The translations under genes were made by a program, and so were the position numbers. 41,711 nt of DNA, taken from assembly GCA_021324415.1 (NCBI GenBank), contig JAJPJF010000277.1, forward strand, positions 1 to 41,711. Direction: 5' to 3'. The notes below the pieces were generated by a model. That model searched no databases. It worked only from the letters and a program-made list of their open reading frames with translations, and had not been told where the DNA came from. Shown in pieces: positions 1 to 8,414 of this stretch (within the stretch, counting starts at the first letter, position 1; each line of letters opens with the position of its first letter). This DNA is from Nostocales cyanobacterium Centralia_MAG_434 (GTDB lineage: Bacteria; Cyanobacteriota; Cyanobacteriia; Cyanobacteriales; Nostocaceae).

Positions 1-112
1 GCAATCCCAAAGTAACGCTACTGGACTAGTGACCTCTACTCTAATTGGTGAAAACCTGTTAGAGCAAGTAACTAGGGTGAAGGTAGAATCCCCTGACTTT
101 TCGATTAAATGA
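1..112 (+). CDS. C-terminal end of an unidentified gene (partial)
   Basis: An open frame runs from the left edge in frame 2 to a TGA at 110-112 and gives about 36 residues ending in VKVESPDFSIK. No other frame on this strand stays open and the next gene is convergent, so this may be the tail of a plus-strand gene that begins outside the window. The stop codon lies inside the long hairpin at 90-140. I do not recognise the protein; the open frame could also be chance because it is so short. Confidence 0.35.
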   Translation, partial: QSQSNATGLVTSTLIGENLLEQVTRVKVESPDFSIK

Positions 113-140
113 GCGACAGCGAAATTTAATCAGTCAGGGG
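90..140. terminator. Long hairpin between convergent genes, probable bidirectional terminator
   Basis: CCCCTGACT (90-98) pairs with AGTCAGGGG (132-140), and inside this GATTAAAT pairs with ATTTAATC. The hairpin sits between the possible plus-strand gene ending at 112 and agrE ending at 152 on the minus strand. There is no strong U-tract, so termination is inferred from structure and position. Confidence 0.5.
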
Positions 141-151
141 AGTGTCAATCT

Positions 152-2263
152 CTAACCAACCTTAGTCGTATACGGACTGGTCAGCTTCTCCAATTGCTGT
201 ATCAGCAGACTGAGGAACAAACCCACATCTGTTACCACACCAACGGATTCGATTGAGCCGCGATCGCTTAACTTTGTCACCACCGCTGGATTGATATCCA
301 CACATACCATCTTCACGCCAGCCGGAGTCATATTGCCCACGCCAATGGAGTGCAGCATGCTTGACAGCATCAAAATCATCTCTGCACCCTCAAGTAAGCG
401 AGCGTATTCAGCTTGTGCTTTGATCAGATCCATCTGCGTATCAGGCAAAGGACCATCGTCCCGAATTGAGCCAGCAAGGCAGAAAGGAACATTATTGCGA
501 ACACATTCATACATTACGCCACTCTGAATCACTCCAGCCTCGACAGCTTTGGCAATACTACCGTAACTGCGAATGGTATTAATGGCTTTGAGGTGATGGC
601 GATGACCACCCCGTACAGCGATCCCTCGTTGCATATCTACACCTAGAGAAGTGCCCATGATTGCTTGCTCTATATCATGGACGGCGATCGCATTTCCACC
701 TAGCAACGCCTGCACATATCCTTCTCTAATCAGTTGTGCCAGATGGTCACCGCCACCTGTATGGATCACAACTGGTCCTGCTGTAACAACAACTTTACCA
801 CCTGAATCACGGATTTGACGTAATTCCCAAGCCACCTGCTCGACAACTAATTCTACACGTCGCTCGCTAGAAACACCTGCCGACATGAAGCTAAACTCTT
901 GAGTGTTACGTTGTTCTCGTGATTCGGTTTTACGGATGGTGCGGATACCTTGCACATCCACAACCACGTAATCCCCAACCTCCAAATCTCGTATTATTTT
1001 ACACTTCGCTACTATACCGTTAGGAGTTGAGGTAATCGCAAGTGCTCCATCCATCCGCTGATTTTGCACTTTGACCCACTCACCATTCAGCCTTACCTCT
1101 GTAGGATAAATTGTGGTGACGTAGAAATCCTCAGGAGCAACCCCTGGTTGAGTGACAGGTTCTAGCTTAGCATCACGCTCATCTTGAGGCAGATCGACTG
1201 CACCTAAATCAATAAGATAAGATATGATACTTTCCATCACCTCATGAGAGGGAGCTGACACCTTCACCTCTGCGGCTGAGGTACTTTGCCGTTGCTCTCC
1301 CAAGAGGAAATTTAGCACTTGGAAGCTACCACCGTTGTCTACAATCAAATCCAGGGCACGATTGATCAAACCCGAATCGAGTAAGTGTCCTTCTAGACGA
1401 AGTATGCGACTTTCGACTGGAACATTTGCGTGAACTTCTTCCAGTACTGGTTCTGTCACTCGCAGCGTTAGACATTTAGCCGCGCCACCTGCTTTGAGAA
1501 ACTCGTTCAGCGGTGTTTCAATCACGTGGAAACCAGCTTCTGCAAGGCGTGCTTTCAGTTCTTCCGAAGCTTTGTTCATGACAATAATGTGATCAATATT
1601 GACCGCATTACAGGCAAAGTTCACTGCATCGGCTTCTGAAATAGCGATCCGCTTTTGTGGTGATACCCGCATCTCAATTAAGCGGTTAGAATAGGAGTCA
1701 AATGCGGATGGGTAGTATAGTAAATAACCATTTTTTAGAGGACAGAAGCACGTATCCAGGTGATAAAAGCGCTCATCTATCAAGCGCAACGATAACACCT
1801 CAATATCCAGCCATTTAGCTAAGTAAGGATGAGAATCTAATTCTGAGCGAAAACCATACCCTGCCCACAACCACCGTCCTTCTCGATCTAGGAGTGCATC
1901 CCCTGCACCTTCAAAAGGCAGGTCTTTGGGTAGCTCATACACTGTATATCCCTTTTCCTCAAACCACTTTTTGAAGTAAGGTTCCTCTCCTTGACGTTCT
2001 TTATGTAAAAAGCGACTTAAAACAACATTATTCCCCAGTACCAATCCAGCATTGGCAGTGAATACCATGTCAGGCCAACCTTTTTGAGGTTTCACCAAAC
2101 CAACAATCGCATGCTGTTTTAAAATGTGATGCAATCCTTCCCACTGCTCTACGGATCGATCACGCGATGACCTGTGAATATTACCTTCCATCCAAGGGTT
2201 GATCACATAGTCTACATCGTAGTAGTCAGGGGGACACATTAAAAAGCTAATCTGAGAAGTCAT
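152..2263 (-). CDS. agrE: Bifunctional arginine dihydrolase / ornithine cyclodeaminase (AgrE/ArgZ)
   Basis: This 703-residue protein matches the cyanobacterial arginine-degrading enzyme called AgrE in Anabaena and ArgZ in Synechocystis. The N-terminal amidinotransferase-fold domain (about 1-280) converts arginine to ornithine, CO2 and ammonia. The C-terminal domain (about 285-700, LOR/SDH-like, NAD-binding) converts ornithine to proline in AgrE. The expected catalytic Cys is at residue 264 in GGAAKCLTLRV, with Asn71 in FTANAGL and His168 in FYHLDTC at the expected sites. Length is that of the whole family. In heterocystous species the enzyme helps mobilise nitrogen from cyanophycin. The gene starts with ATG, is monocistronic, and is divergent from the exonuclease gene at 2606. 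Whether the C-terminal half is active as cyclodeaminase here is inferred from homology. Confidence 0.93.
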   Translation of the reverse strand: MTSQISFLMCPPDYYDVDYVINPWMEGNIHRSSRDRSVEQWEGLHHILKQHAIVGLVKPQKGWPDMVFTANAGLVLGNNVVLSRFLHKERQGEEPYFKKWFEEKGYTVYELPKDLPFEGAGDALLDREGRWLWAGYGFRSELDSHPYLAKWLDIEVLSLRLIDERFYHLDTCFCPLKNGYLLYYPSAFDSYSNRLIEMRVSPQKRIAISEADAVNFACNAVNIDHIIVMNKASEELKARLAEAGFHVIETPLNEFLKAGGAAKCLTLRVTEPVLEEVHANVPVESRILRLEGHLLDSGLINRALDLIVDNGGSFQVLNFLLGEQRQSTSAAEVKVSAPSHEVMESIISYLIDLGAVDLPQDERDAKLEPVTQPGVAPEDFYVTTIYPTEVRLNGEWVKVQNQRMDGALAITSTPNGIVAKCKIIRDLEVGDYVVVDVQGIRTIRKTESREQRNTQEFSFMSAGVSSERRVELVVEQVAWELRQIRDSGGKVVVTAGPVVIHTGGGDHLAQLIREGYVQALLGGNAIAVHDIEQAIMGTSLGVDMQRGIAVRGGHRHHLKAINTIRSYGSIAKAVEAGVIQSGVMYECVRNNVPFCLAGSIRDDGPLPDTQMDLIKAQAEYARLLEGAEMILMLSSMLHSIGVGNMTPAGVKMVCVDINPAVVTKLSDRGSIESVGVVTDVGLFLSLLIQQLEKLTSPYTTKVG

Positions 2264-2605
2264 AAAAACGTATATCTATGAGCTATGTGTAAATGCAGCC
2301 AGCTTATCATCGAAAACAGATTTTTTTCCTCTGAATTCTGTAAAATAGACTACCAAAAACCAAACAATCTAACTTTAGATAGTTGAAAACTACAAGAAAC
2401 TCCTCATTATATTCTATCACCAGAAGAACATTAAACTCTTTTTGTTTGATCTAGAAACCGGGTTTCTCTACCCTCACGAATCATTTAGGAGCACTATAGG
2501 CAAATGCAGGCAAAAATTTAAACGACAGAAAACTTATCAAGAAAGTGCTAAGTTGGGAAACTGTAACTTAACTGCGCCTGCCCAAATTTCAGGAAATGTT
2601 AACAA
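2264..2605. other. Divergent intergenic region with a dispersed palindrome
   Basis: This 342-bp AT-rich region must hold the promoters of agrE (leftward) and the exonuclease gene (rightward). No consensus promoter stands out. AGAAACCGGGTTTCT at 2453-2467 is a perfect palindrome around a central G; related forms occur near 40541-40573 and, degenerate, near 38245, so it looks like a small dispersed repeat rather than a gene-specific operator. AGGAAA upstream of 2606 is the likely ribosome binding site. Confidence 0.5.
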
Positions 2606-3517
2606 ATGCCATATTTGACATCAAAAAGTGAAATCTCTTCTTTAGTTGTTGAATATACTAAAGCGAGGACTTTATGGCTAGACACTGAAGTTGCTGAATA
2701 TAGAAATAAATATCCTAAACTCTCATTGATTCAGGTATTAGATGATCCAACCGATCTCAGTGGCGATCGCATCTTCATTTTAGATGTGTTGGAATTTCCT
2801 GATATCATTGCTGATTTTATTGACAAAATTATGATTAATCCTAATATTAAAAAAGTCTTTCACAATGCTAGCTATGATTTGAAATTATTAGGTAATAAGA
2901 AAGCAAAAAATATTACTTGTACTTTGGAAATGGCAAAAAAAATTCCTTACTATCTCTTGCCAGTACCTAACTATCAACTCAAAACTCTAGCAGCCGAACT
3001 TTGCCATTTTGGCAATATAGATAAAACAGAACAAAGTAGCGACTGGGGACAGAGACCTCTCACTGAAGAACAAATAGAGTATGCTTACCTAGACTGCATT
3101 TATCTTGCTCAAATACACCAGCGTTTGATAGAATTAAACGATCAAATAAACAAGGAACCTACAACGGAAGATTTAAAAGCGCTGACTTCAAGATACAGGG
3201 AAATTGAACACCAGTGGAGACTATTGAATTCAGAGTTTGAGCATTTACAAGAGCGAGTTAAAAAAGCTATGCAAGCTCAAAATGTATCGGAAACATCTGA
3301 TTTTAAGCTGACTAGTTATGAGCGTGCAACTGTAAAAGTACCTTTTGCAGAACTAGTGAGATTAGTAGAAAGCCAAGATTTAAATTTGGATTTTCCCATC
3401 ACACTAACTCAAAAACTTCAGAAAGATTTAGGAGAAAACCTCGAACACTTGTCTGTGGATATTGAGAAAAATACAAGTTGGCGGCTAATTCCAAAAACAC
3501 AAGAAGATGAACAATGA
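2606..3517 (+). CDS. RNase D-like 3'-5' exonuclease (DEDDy family)
   Basis: The first 170 residues hold the three exonuclease motifs: Exo I LWLDTEVAEY (Asp26, Glu28), Exo II HNASYDLKLL (Asp91), and Exo III YAYLDCIYLA (Tyr159, Asp163, the YxxxD of the DEDDy class). These acidic residues bind two metal ions and remove 3' nucleotides. True RNase D carries HRDC domains after this core; here residues 180-303 form a charged, helical extension without a clear HRDC domain, so it is one of the RNase D-related proteins common in cyanobacteria and its substrate (tRNA or other structured RNA) is not settled. Its TGA overlaps the ATG of the next gene (ATGA at 3514-3517), which points to translational coupling. 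Confidence 0.85.
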   Translation: MPYLTSKSEISSLVVEYTKARTLWLDTEVAEYRNKYPKLSLIQVLDDPTDLSGDRIFILDVLEFPDIIADFIDKIMINPNIKKVFHNASYDLKLLGNKKAKNITCTLEMAKKIPYYLLPVPNYQLKTLAAELCHFGNIDKTEQSSDWGQRPLTEEQIEYAYLDCIYLAQIHQRLIELNDQINKEPTTEDLKALTSRYREIEHQWRLLNSEFEHLQERVKKAMQAQNVSETSDFKLTSYERATVKVPFAELVRLVESQDLNLDFPITLTQKLQKDLGENLEHLSVDIEKNTSWRLIPKTQEDEQ

Positions 3518-4353
3518 AGCTGCGGTTATTTGAGCAAGAATTGACAGAGGTAAGAAGATTCTGTAGGGTAACCGTACTTACCACATTTATCTTGATTGCA
3601 ACCGTTTCGTGCACTAAGAGTAGTGATGTATTGGTAACAGAAATAGGTGTGACTCCTGCTAAGGCACCATCCACGAAACCATCTAAAGCAGGCGACTTCT
3701 ATCTTCAGGGTCAGTACAAACATATCAAAGGAGACTCACAAGGCGCGATTGCCTCATATACCAAAGCAATCAGTCTCAATCCCAACTATGCCGAAGCATT
3801 CAATAGCCGGGGACTTGTCCACTTTGAAATGGGAGATAAGCAAGCAGCGATCGCTGATTATGAAGAAGCAATTCGCATCAATCCCAACTACGCTCAAGCC
3901 TACAATAATCTAGGGGATGCTCGTGCTGACCAAAAAGACATATACGGAGCAATAGAAGACTATAATCAAGCTGTTAGGCTTGCTCCCAACTACGCCCAGG
4001 CATACAATAACAGAGGCAATGCCCATGCAGCGCAGGGAAACAAAAGCGCGGCTATAGAGGACTACAATCAAGCAATTCGCCTCAATCCCCAGTATGCTGT
4101 TGCTTATAACAATCGGGCAAATGCTCGCGCTGCGCAAGGAGACACAGAAGGAGCGATCGCCGACTACAATCAAGCAATTCGTCTTAATCCTAAATTCGCA
4201 GCAGCCTACAATAACCGAGGAAATGCTCGTGCGGCACAGGGAGACAAACAAGGAGCAATAGCAGACCTACAGAAATCTGCAAACCTTTTTCAGCAACAAA
4301 ACAATCAAAGTATGTACCAGCAAGTGATGAACAATCTGAAAGAAGTTAAATAG
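3514..4353 (+). CDS. TPR-repeat lipoprotein
   Basis: This 279-residue protein has a basic start, a hydrophobic stretch (about 21-33) and a lipobox-like IATVSC followed by a Ser/Pro-rich linker, so it is probably a membrane-anchored lipoprotein. Residues 65 to 265 consist of about six consecutive 34-residue tetratricopeptide repeats with the signature AIADYNQAIRLNPxxAxAYNNRGNARAAQGD. TPR arrays are protein-binding scaffolds with no catalysis of their own. The near-identity of the repeats suggests recent internal duplication. The start overlaps the exonuclease stop by 4 bp, so the two are co-transcribed. The partner is unknown. Confidence 0.85.
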   Translation: MKLRLFEQELTEVRRFCRVTVLTTFILIATVSCTKSSDVLVTEIGVTPAKAPSTKPSKAGDFYLQGQYKHIKGDSQGAIASYTKAISLNPNYAEAFNSRGLVHFEMGDKQAAIADYEEAIRINPNYAQAYNNLGDARADQKDIYGAIEDYNQAVRLAPNYAQAYNNRGNAHAAQGNKSAAIEDYNQAIRLNPQYAVAYNNRANARAAQGDTEGAIADYNQAIRLNPKFAAAYNNRGNARAAQGDKQGAIADLQKSANLFQQQNNQSMYQQVMNNLKEVK

Positions 4354-4393
4354 AGTGAGGAGTGAGGAAGAGTGAGGAGTTAACTGATAACTG

Positions 4394-5953
4394 TTAACTG
4401 TGTATGCGGTTTTCTACTTCAGCAAATTTTTCTTGTGCTTGTTGTTCACTAGTTAGTAAAGAAACCACAATACCTACCAAAAAAGCCAAGGGTATGCTGA
4501 TTAAACCGGGATTTTTTAGAGGGAAGGGCGCTGAGGCATGCTTGAGAATAGTTACCTGAATAGTAGGCGAGAAGTATATCAAAATTAAAGAGGAGAATGT
4601 ACCCACCAACATACTGGCTACAGCACCAGTGGTAGTAAAACGTCGCCAAAGCATGGATAAAAGCAACGCCGGGAAGTTGCCACTAGCGGCGATCGCAAAT
4701 GCTAAACCCACCATATAGGCAACATTTTGCCCTTTAAACAAGATACCCAGCAATATTGCAAAAGCACCTAGTAACATTGTGGCAAAGCGAGCAACTCTCA
4801 GTTGTTCTGTCTCATTTGCATGACCTGAGCGCACCACATTCACCCACAAATCATGAGATAATGCCGCTGCACCAGACAGTGTCAGACCTGCTACAACCGC
4901 CAAAATTGTAGCAAATGAAACCGCTGCAATAAATCCCAAGAAAGCATTACCGCCTAAAAATTGCGCTAACATTGGCGCAGCCATGTTACCACCAGTGCCA
5001 ATTTGCTTAATTGCTTCTTGACCTACCAGCACCATTGCTCCAAAGCCTAGAATGAAAGTGAGCAGGTAAAATACACCAATAAAAGCTGTAGCGTAGGTTA
5101 CTGAGTCTCTGGCAGCTTTAGCATCAGAGACAGTGTAGAACCTCATCAAAATATGAGGCAGTCCCCCTGTACCAAACATCAGCGACATACCCAAGGAGAT
5201 CGCATCGAAGGGATCAGAAACTAGTTTCCCAGGCGCTAGTACACCTGAATACTTTGTTGCTGCAGCAGCAAATAGTGTTGTTGGGTTAAAGCCAAACTTT
5301 GCCAGTACTAGAACTGCTAACAAGACAGTTCCACCTAACAACAGAATTGCCTTAATAATTTGTACCCAAGTTGTAGCAATCATCCCGCCAAAAATGACAT
5401 AAGCCATCATCACGCAACCTACGATAACAACGGCTAATTCATATTCAAATCCAAACAGCAGCTTGATGAGTTCGCCAGCACCTACCATCTGGGCAATTAA
5501 GTAAAAACTAATCACAGCAAGTGTACCAATAGCTGCTGCGATTCGTACTGGTGTCTGTTGTAAGCGATAAGCTACCACATCAGCAAATGTGTACTTGCCC
5601 AAATTGCGTAGTGGTTCTGCAATTAAGAACATCACAAGGGGCCAGCCCACTAAAAAACCGATAGAGTAAATTAAGCCATCAAAGCCATTCAGCGCTACCA
5701 ATCCCGCAATCCCTAAAAAGCTAGCAGCACTCATAAAGTCACCAGCCAAAGCCAGCCCATTCTGGAACGCGCTGATATTACCACCAGCAGTATAAAAGTG
5801 GGATGTGTTTTTGGTTAAATTTGCTGCCCAGTAGGTAATCCCTAGAGAAATAGCTACAAACAGAATAAAGAAAGCGATCGCTAGTGGGTTAAAGTGACCC
5901 AGGCTTGCAGGGTTAACTGTAGCCAATGGCAGAGAGTACCACAAATTATTCAT
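4394..5953 (-). CDS. actP: Cation/acetate-type sodium:solute symporter (ActP-like)
   Basis: This is a 519-residue polytopic membrane protein with about 13 hydrophobic helices and the sodium/solute symporter layout. The N-terminal [20 protein letters not shown] and the following [15 protein letters not shown] are hallmarks of ActP-like members that import acetate or related short carboxylates with Na+ or H+. It lies directly downstream (94 bp) of a DUF485 gene on the same strand, the arrangement of yjcH-actP in enterobacteria. Substrate is inferred from family and context only; pyruvate or another monocarboxylate is possible. Confidence 0.85.
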   Translation of the reverse strand: MNNLWYSLPLATVNPASLGHFNPLAIAFFILFVAISLGITYWAANLTKNTSHFYTAGGNISAFQNGLALAGDFMSAASFLGIAGLVALNGFDGLIYSIGFLVGWPLVMFLIAEPLRNLGKYTFADVVAYRLQQTPVRIAAAIGTLAVISFYLIAQMVGAGELIKLLFGFEYELAVVIVGCVMMAYVIFGGMIATTWVQIIKAILLLGGTVLLAVLVLAKFGFNPTTLFAAAATKYSGVLAPGKLVSDPFDAISLGMSLMFGTGGLPHILMRFYTVSDAKAARDSVTYATAFIGVFYLLTFILGFGAMVLVGQEAIKQIGTGGNMAAPMLAQFLGGNAFLGFIAAVSFATILAVVAGLTLSGAAALSHDLWVNVVRSGHANETEQLRVARFATMLLGAFAILLGILFKGQNVAYMVGLAFAIAASGNFPALLLSMLWRRFTTTGAVASMLVGTFSSLILIYFSPTIQVTILKHASAPFPLKNPGLISIPLAFLVGIVVSLLTSEQQAQEKFAEVENRIHS

Positions 5954-6047
5954 ATGTTAGTTAAATTGTTAGTTGTCACTAGTCAGTTGTTAATAGTTAG
6001 TGCTTATGTTTTACCATTCATAATTCACATAACCAATCACTAACTAT

Positions 6048-6323
6048 TCATTTGCGTGAAAGTCGAGCAATTTCATTGTCGTAGCTGTTATTTGCCCAGC
6101 GCACGTAGATAAAAATTAATATCCACGCAGATGTAATGACTAAAACTCCTAGTAAAATACCGAGGCTAAGACCCGGAATCACTAATGACCCTAACAACGG
6201 TTTATTGAACGCAATCAGTAAAATGAAGCCAAAGTAGATAAACATCATGGCTCCACTAAGCATCAGAGATACTCGCCAGCGCTTAGTGGCAAGAGCCTGA
6301 ATAGCTTGTGTGCGATCTTCCAT
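6048..6323 (-). CDS. DUF485 membrane protein (YjcH-like), partner of ActP
   Basis: This 91-residue protein has two hydrophobic helices (about 19-42 and 48-75) and the DUF485 look, including LLIAFNKPLLGS and the C-terminal IYVRWANNSYDNEIARL. In many bacteria a DUF485 protein is encoded directly upstream of an acetate/solute symporter, as here, and is thought to be an accessory subunit; the exact role is unknown. It starts with ATG at 6323 and is probably co-transcribed with the symporter gene. Confidence 0.85.
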   Translation of the reverse strand: MEDRTQAIQALATKRWRVSLMLSGAMMFIYFGFILLIAFNKPLLGSLVIPGLSLGILLGVLVITSAWILIFIYVRWANNSYDNEIARLSRK

Positions 6324-6643
6324 ATTTTGCTTTATTTTGAGAAGATTTTGTCAGAATTTTCCCACTGAATCTGTTTTAAGTAAAATATTCTTCAAAATTC
6401 TTTAGCTAACCGTCAAGAACAATAGAACTCAAAAGGTCAGAACTCAGCGTTTCTAAATTTGGGTATGAGTTATGCTTGTAAACATTTTTGTAGTTAGAAC
6501 CCAAATAATTGTAGAGACTTAGCAATGCTACGTCTCTACACAATCGTGAATTACAGATTCATACGTTGATTCAGTATTGCCCAGAATTGACATGATGCCA
6601 AATTTAGGGTCTAATTTATCAGTATCTGTACATTTTCCTTAAA
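6324..6643. repeat. Intergenic region with a MITE-like hairpin
   Basis: This 320-bp gap has no gene. TGTAGAGAC (6510-6518) pairs with GTCTCTACA (6532-6540), with an inner TAGC/GCTA, giving an almost perfect 31-bp foldback. From memory, this GTAGAGAC...GTCTCTAC form is a common dispersed repeat in Nostocales genomes. It could end transcription of the orphan gene on its right (stop at 6644, minus strand). Confidence 0.6.
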
Positions 6644-8095
6644 CTAGTTGCATTCCGACCTCTGATAATATTCAGTCTTGGAATGCACACTAATAATACT
6701 GTTACCCACTTCAAAAAATTTCCCATTTTGCTCTTTGTTGGAAAATTGCAAATTTGGATATTTTTTAGCAAGTTCCTCAAAAGTCATAGCTTTTGCTTTT
6801 ATCGTATCTGGCAAATGACCTTTACAACCTATATAAAATACCAAAAAGCAAATTTTTTCCTGGAAAATTCTTGCTATATACTTCTCTAACTTAATTTTAG
6901 ACGACGACAAAGCTGCAACTGTTTCTTCTCTGCTAACAGCTTTACCATTCCGCTTATCATGCAACCACTGAACTCCTGCTATATCACCAACTTTTGCCAG
7001 AATACCCTCAACAATTCCATTATTTTCGAGTCCAAGAAAATCATCGAAAATTGGTTTCATTAACTCATCCACTTTCGTTATTTTTGTTTTGGGTGACATT
7101 TGCTTATGCTTAAAGGCAATATGAGGTTCTAAAGCAAAAGTAGGCTTAGTGAAAATATTTCCAGTTTTCTTATCATAGGCATAATACATTTTATTAAGAA
7201 ATTTATTTGCAGATTGTAGCTTGTCTAAGTTAAGAATATTTTTGTTGCCAATATCAATTTTATAGCTAATCCTTGAATTGAGAAGACCGTCTGCTACAGC
7301 CTCTTTAGTATCATTGTGTTCGTTTGTTGTTGGAAAATTGATATAAACATTCTTTGATAGATAATATTTTTTTAATTCTTCTAATTGCTCTCTTACAAAG
7401 ACATCTGACTCTTGTTTCAAGTGAGCAGAAATGATACTAATAAGAACCTTAACTTCTGCTAGCTGCTCAAATAAACCATCAATGTCACTGTATTCTATAT
7501 CAACAGGTACAAGAGGTAAATTATCGAGCCGGATAGTGTATTCACTGCGAAAATCAAAGTCCTCTGCAAGAAAGCCATCCTTTTCTAAAACACCTTTTTC
7601 CTTAAGTAAATCAAAAACTTTTTTTCTGCTGATTTTTACCTGCAAAGATTTTACATTAACTTTACCATCGCAGACAATAGTGTAATTGCTAAAGATAGCT
7701 AAGTCCTTCAACAGCACACCCGCAACTTCAAACATTGAAGTGTTTTCTTCAGCTTCAATAAGTCTGACTCCACGACTGATGAGCATATTAATAGTAGCAC
7801 TGTTGCGATTCATCTCAAACGAACCCATACCTACATACTCACCTTGATCTATAAATTCTGTAGTCAGCAAAGGTTTGATAAGGCTACCATTTTCATCTCT
7901 ATAGCCTGGAACTCTTTTGATTCCCTTTCGTTGATAATTTTTCCGCAACTGCTTGAGATTGAGAATAATACTTTGGCGATTTTCCTCAAGAATTTTGAGA
8001 AGCTCCACTAGAGAGATTTTTGTACTTTCCTGAGCCCAAATTTGGGATTCTTGCAGGATATTATTTGTTGTATTTTTTTTGATTATGTTTATCAT
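6644..8095 (-). CDS. Orphan protein of unknown function, AT-rich gene
   Basis: The gene encodes about 483 residues from the ATG at 8095, chosen over an upstream in-frame TTG at 8116 because it is the first ATG and has a weak AGGG about 12 bp upstream. I do not recognise any family. It is soluble, rich in Lys, Ile, Asn and Glu, with no signal peptide or membrane helix. Residues 15-60 look like a coiled coil (SLVELLKILEENRQSI). It is visibly more AT-rich than its neighbours and has no HIP1 site over 1.45 kb. It stands alone between two minus-strand genes with about 300-bp gaps on both sides, which suggests an acquired gene. The consistent frame over 1.4 kb makes it a real gene. Confidence 0.75.
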   Translation of the reverse strand: MINIIKKNTTNNILQESQIWAQESTKISLVELLKILEENRQSIILNLKQLRKNYQRKGIKRVPGYRDENGSLIKPLLTTEFIDQGEYVGMGSFEMNRNSATINMLISRGVRLIEAEENTSMFEVAGVLLKDLAIFSNYTIVCDGKVNVKSLQVKISRKKVFDLLKEKGVLEKDGFLAEDFDFRSEYTIRLDNLPLVPVDIEYSDIDGLFEQLAEVKVLISIISAHLKQESDVFVREQLEELKKYYLSKNVYINFPTTNEHNDTKEAVADGLLNSRISYKIDIGNKNILNLDKLQSANKFLNKMYYAYDKKTGNIFTKPTFALEPHIAFKHKQMSPKTKITKVDELMKPIFDDFLGLENNGIVEGILAKVGDIAGVQWLHDKRNGKAVSREETVAALSSSKIKLEKYIARIFQEKICFLVFYIGCKGHLPDTIKAKAMTFEELAKKYPNLQFSNKEQNGKFFEVGNSIISVHSKTEYYQRSECN

Positions 8096-8414
8096 ATTAA
8101 TAGCTGCCCTGATCAAGATTAATATCTATTAAATTCCTCTTTGAAAAGTTCTTATTTTTCTCTCCATAAATATTTTTTTTATAAGTTAAAATAAATATAA
8201 AAATGAATATACTAAACACAAAAGTTATGCCATCCCTCACCTAAAAGAGGGATAACAACAAACACTGTGCAATTGTATTCTGAAGCTCTAACTCTGCAAA
8301 TTTTTAGCAAACACATCTCGAAGGCTTATATCTTCTATAGTACACCAGTACTATAGAAGTGTCAAATCTTTAATTTTGCAGGTCTTGTAGTTGTCCCCCT
8401 TGTCCTCCTTATCC
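8096..8414. other. Intergenic region with a perfect 12-bp hairpin
   Basis: This AT-rich 319-bp gap lies downstream of the MprF-like synthase and upstream of the orphan gene, both minus strand. CTTCTATAGTAC (8332-8343) and GTACTATAGAAG (8348-8359) form a perfect 12-bp stem with a 4-nt loop. It lies about 55 bp past the synthase stop and may stop its transcript, although no U-tract follows. A short TTGTCCCCCTTGTCCTCC repeat tract (about 8390-8410) abuts the synthase stop. Confidence 0.5.
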
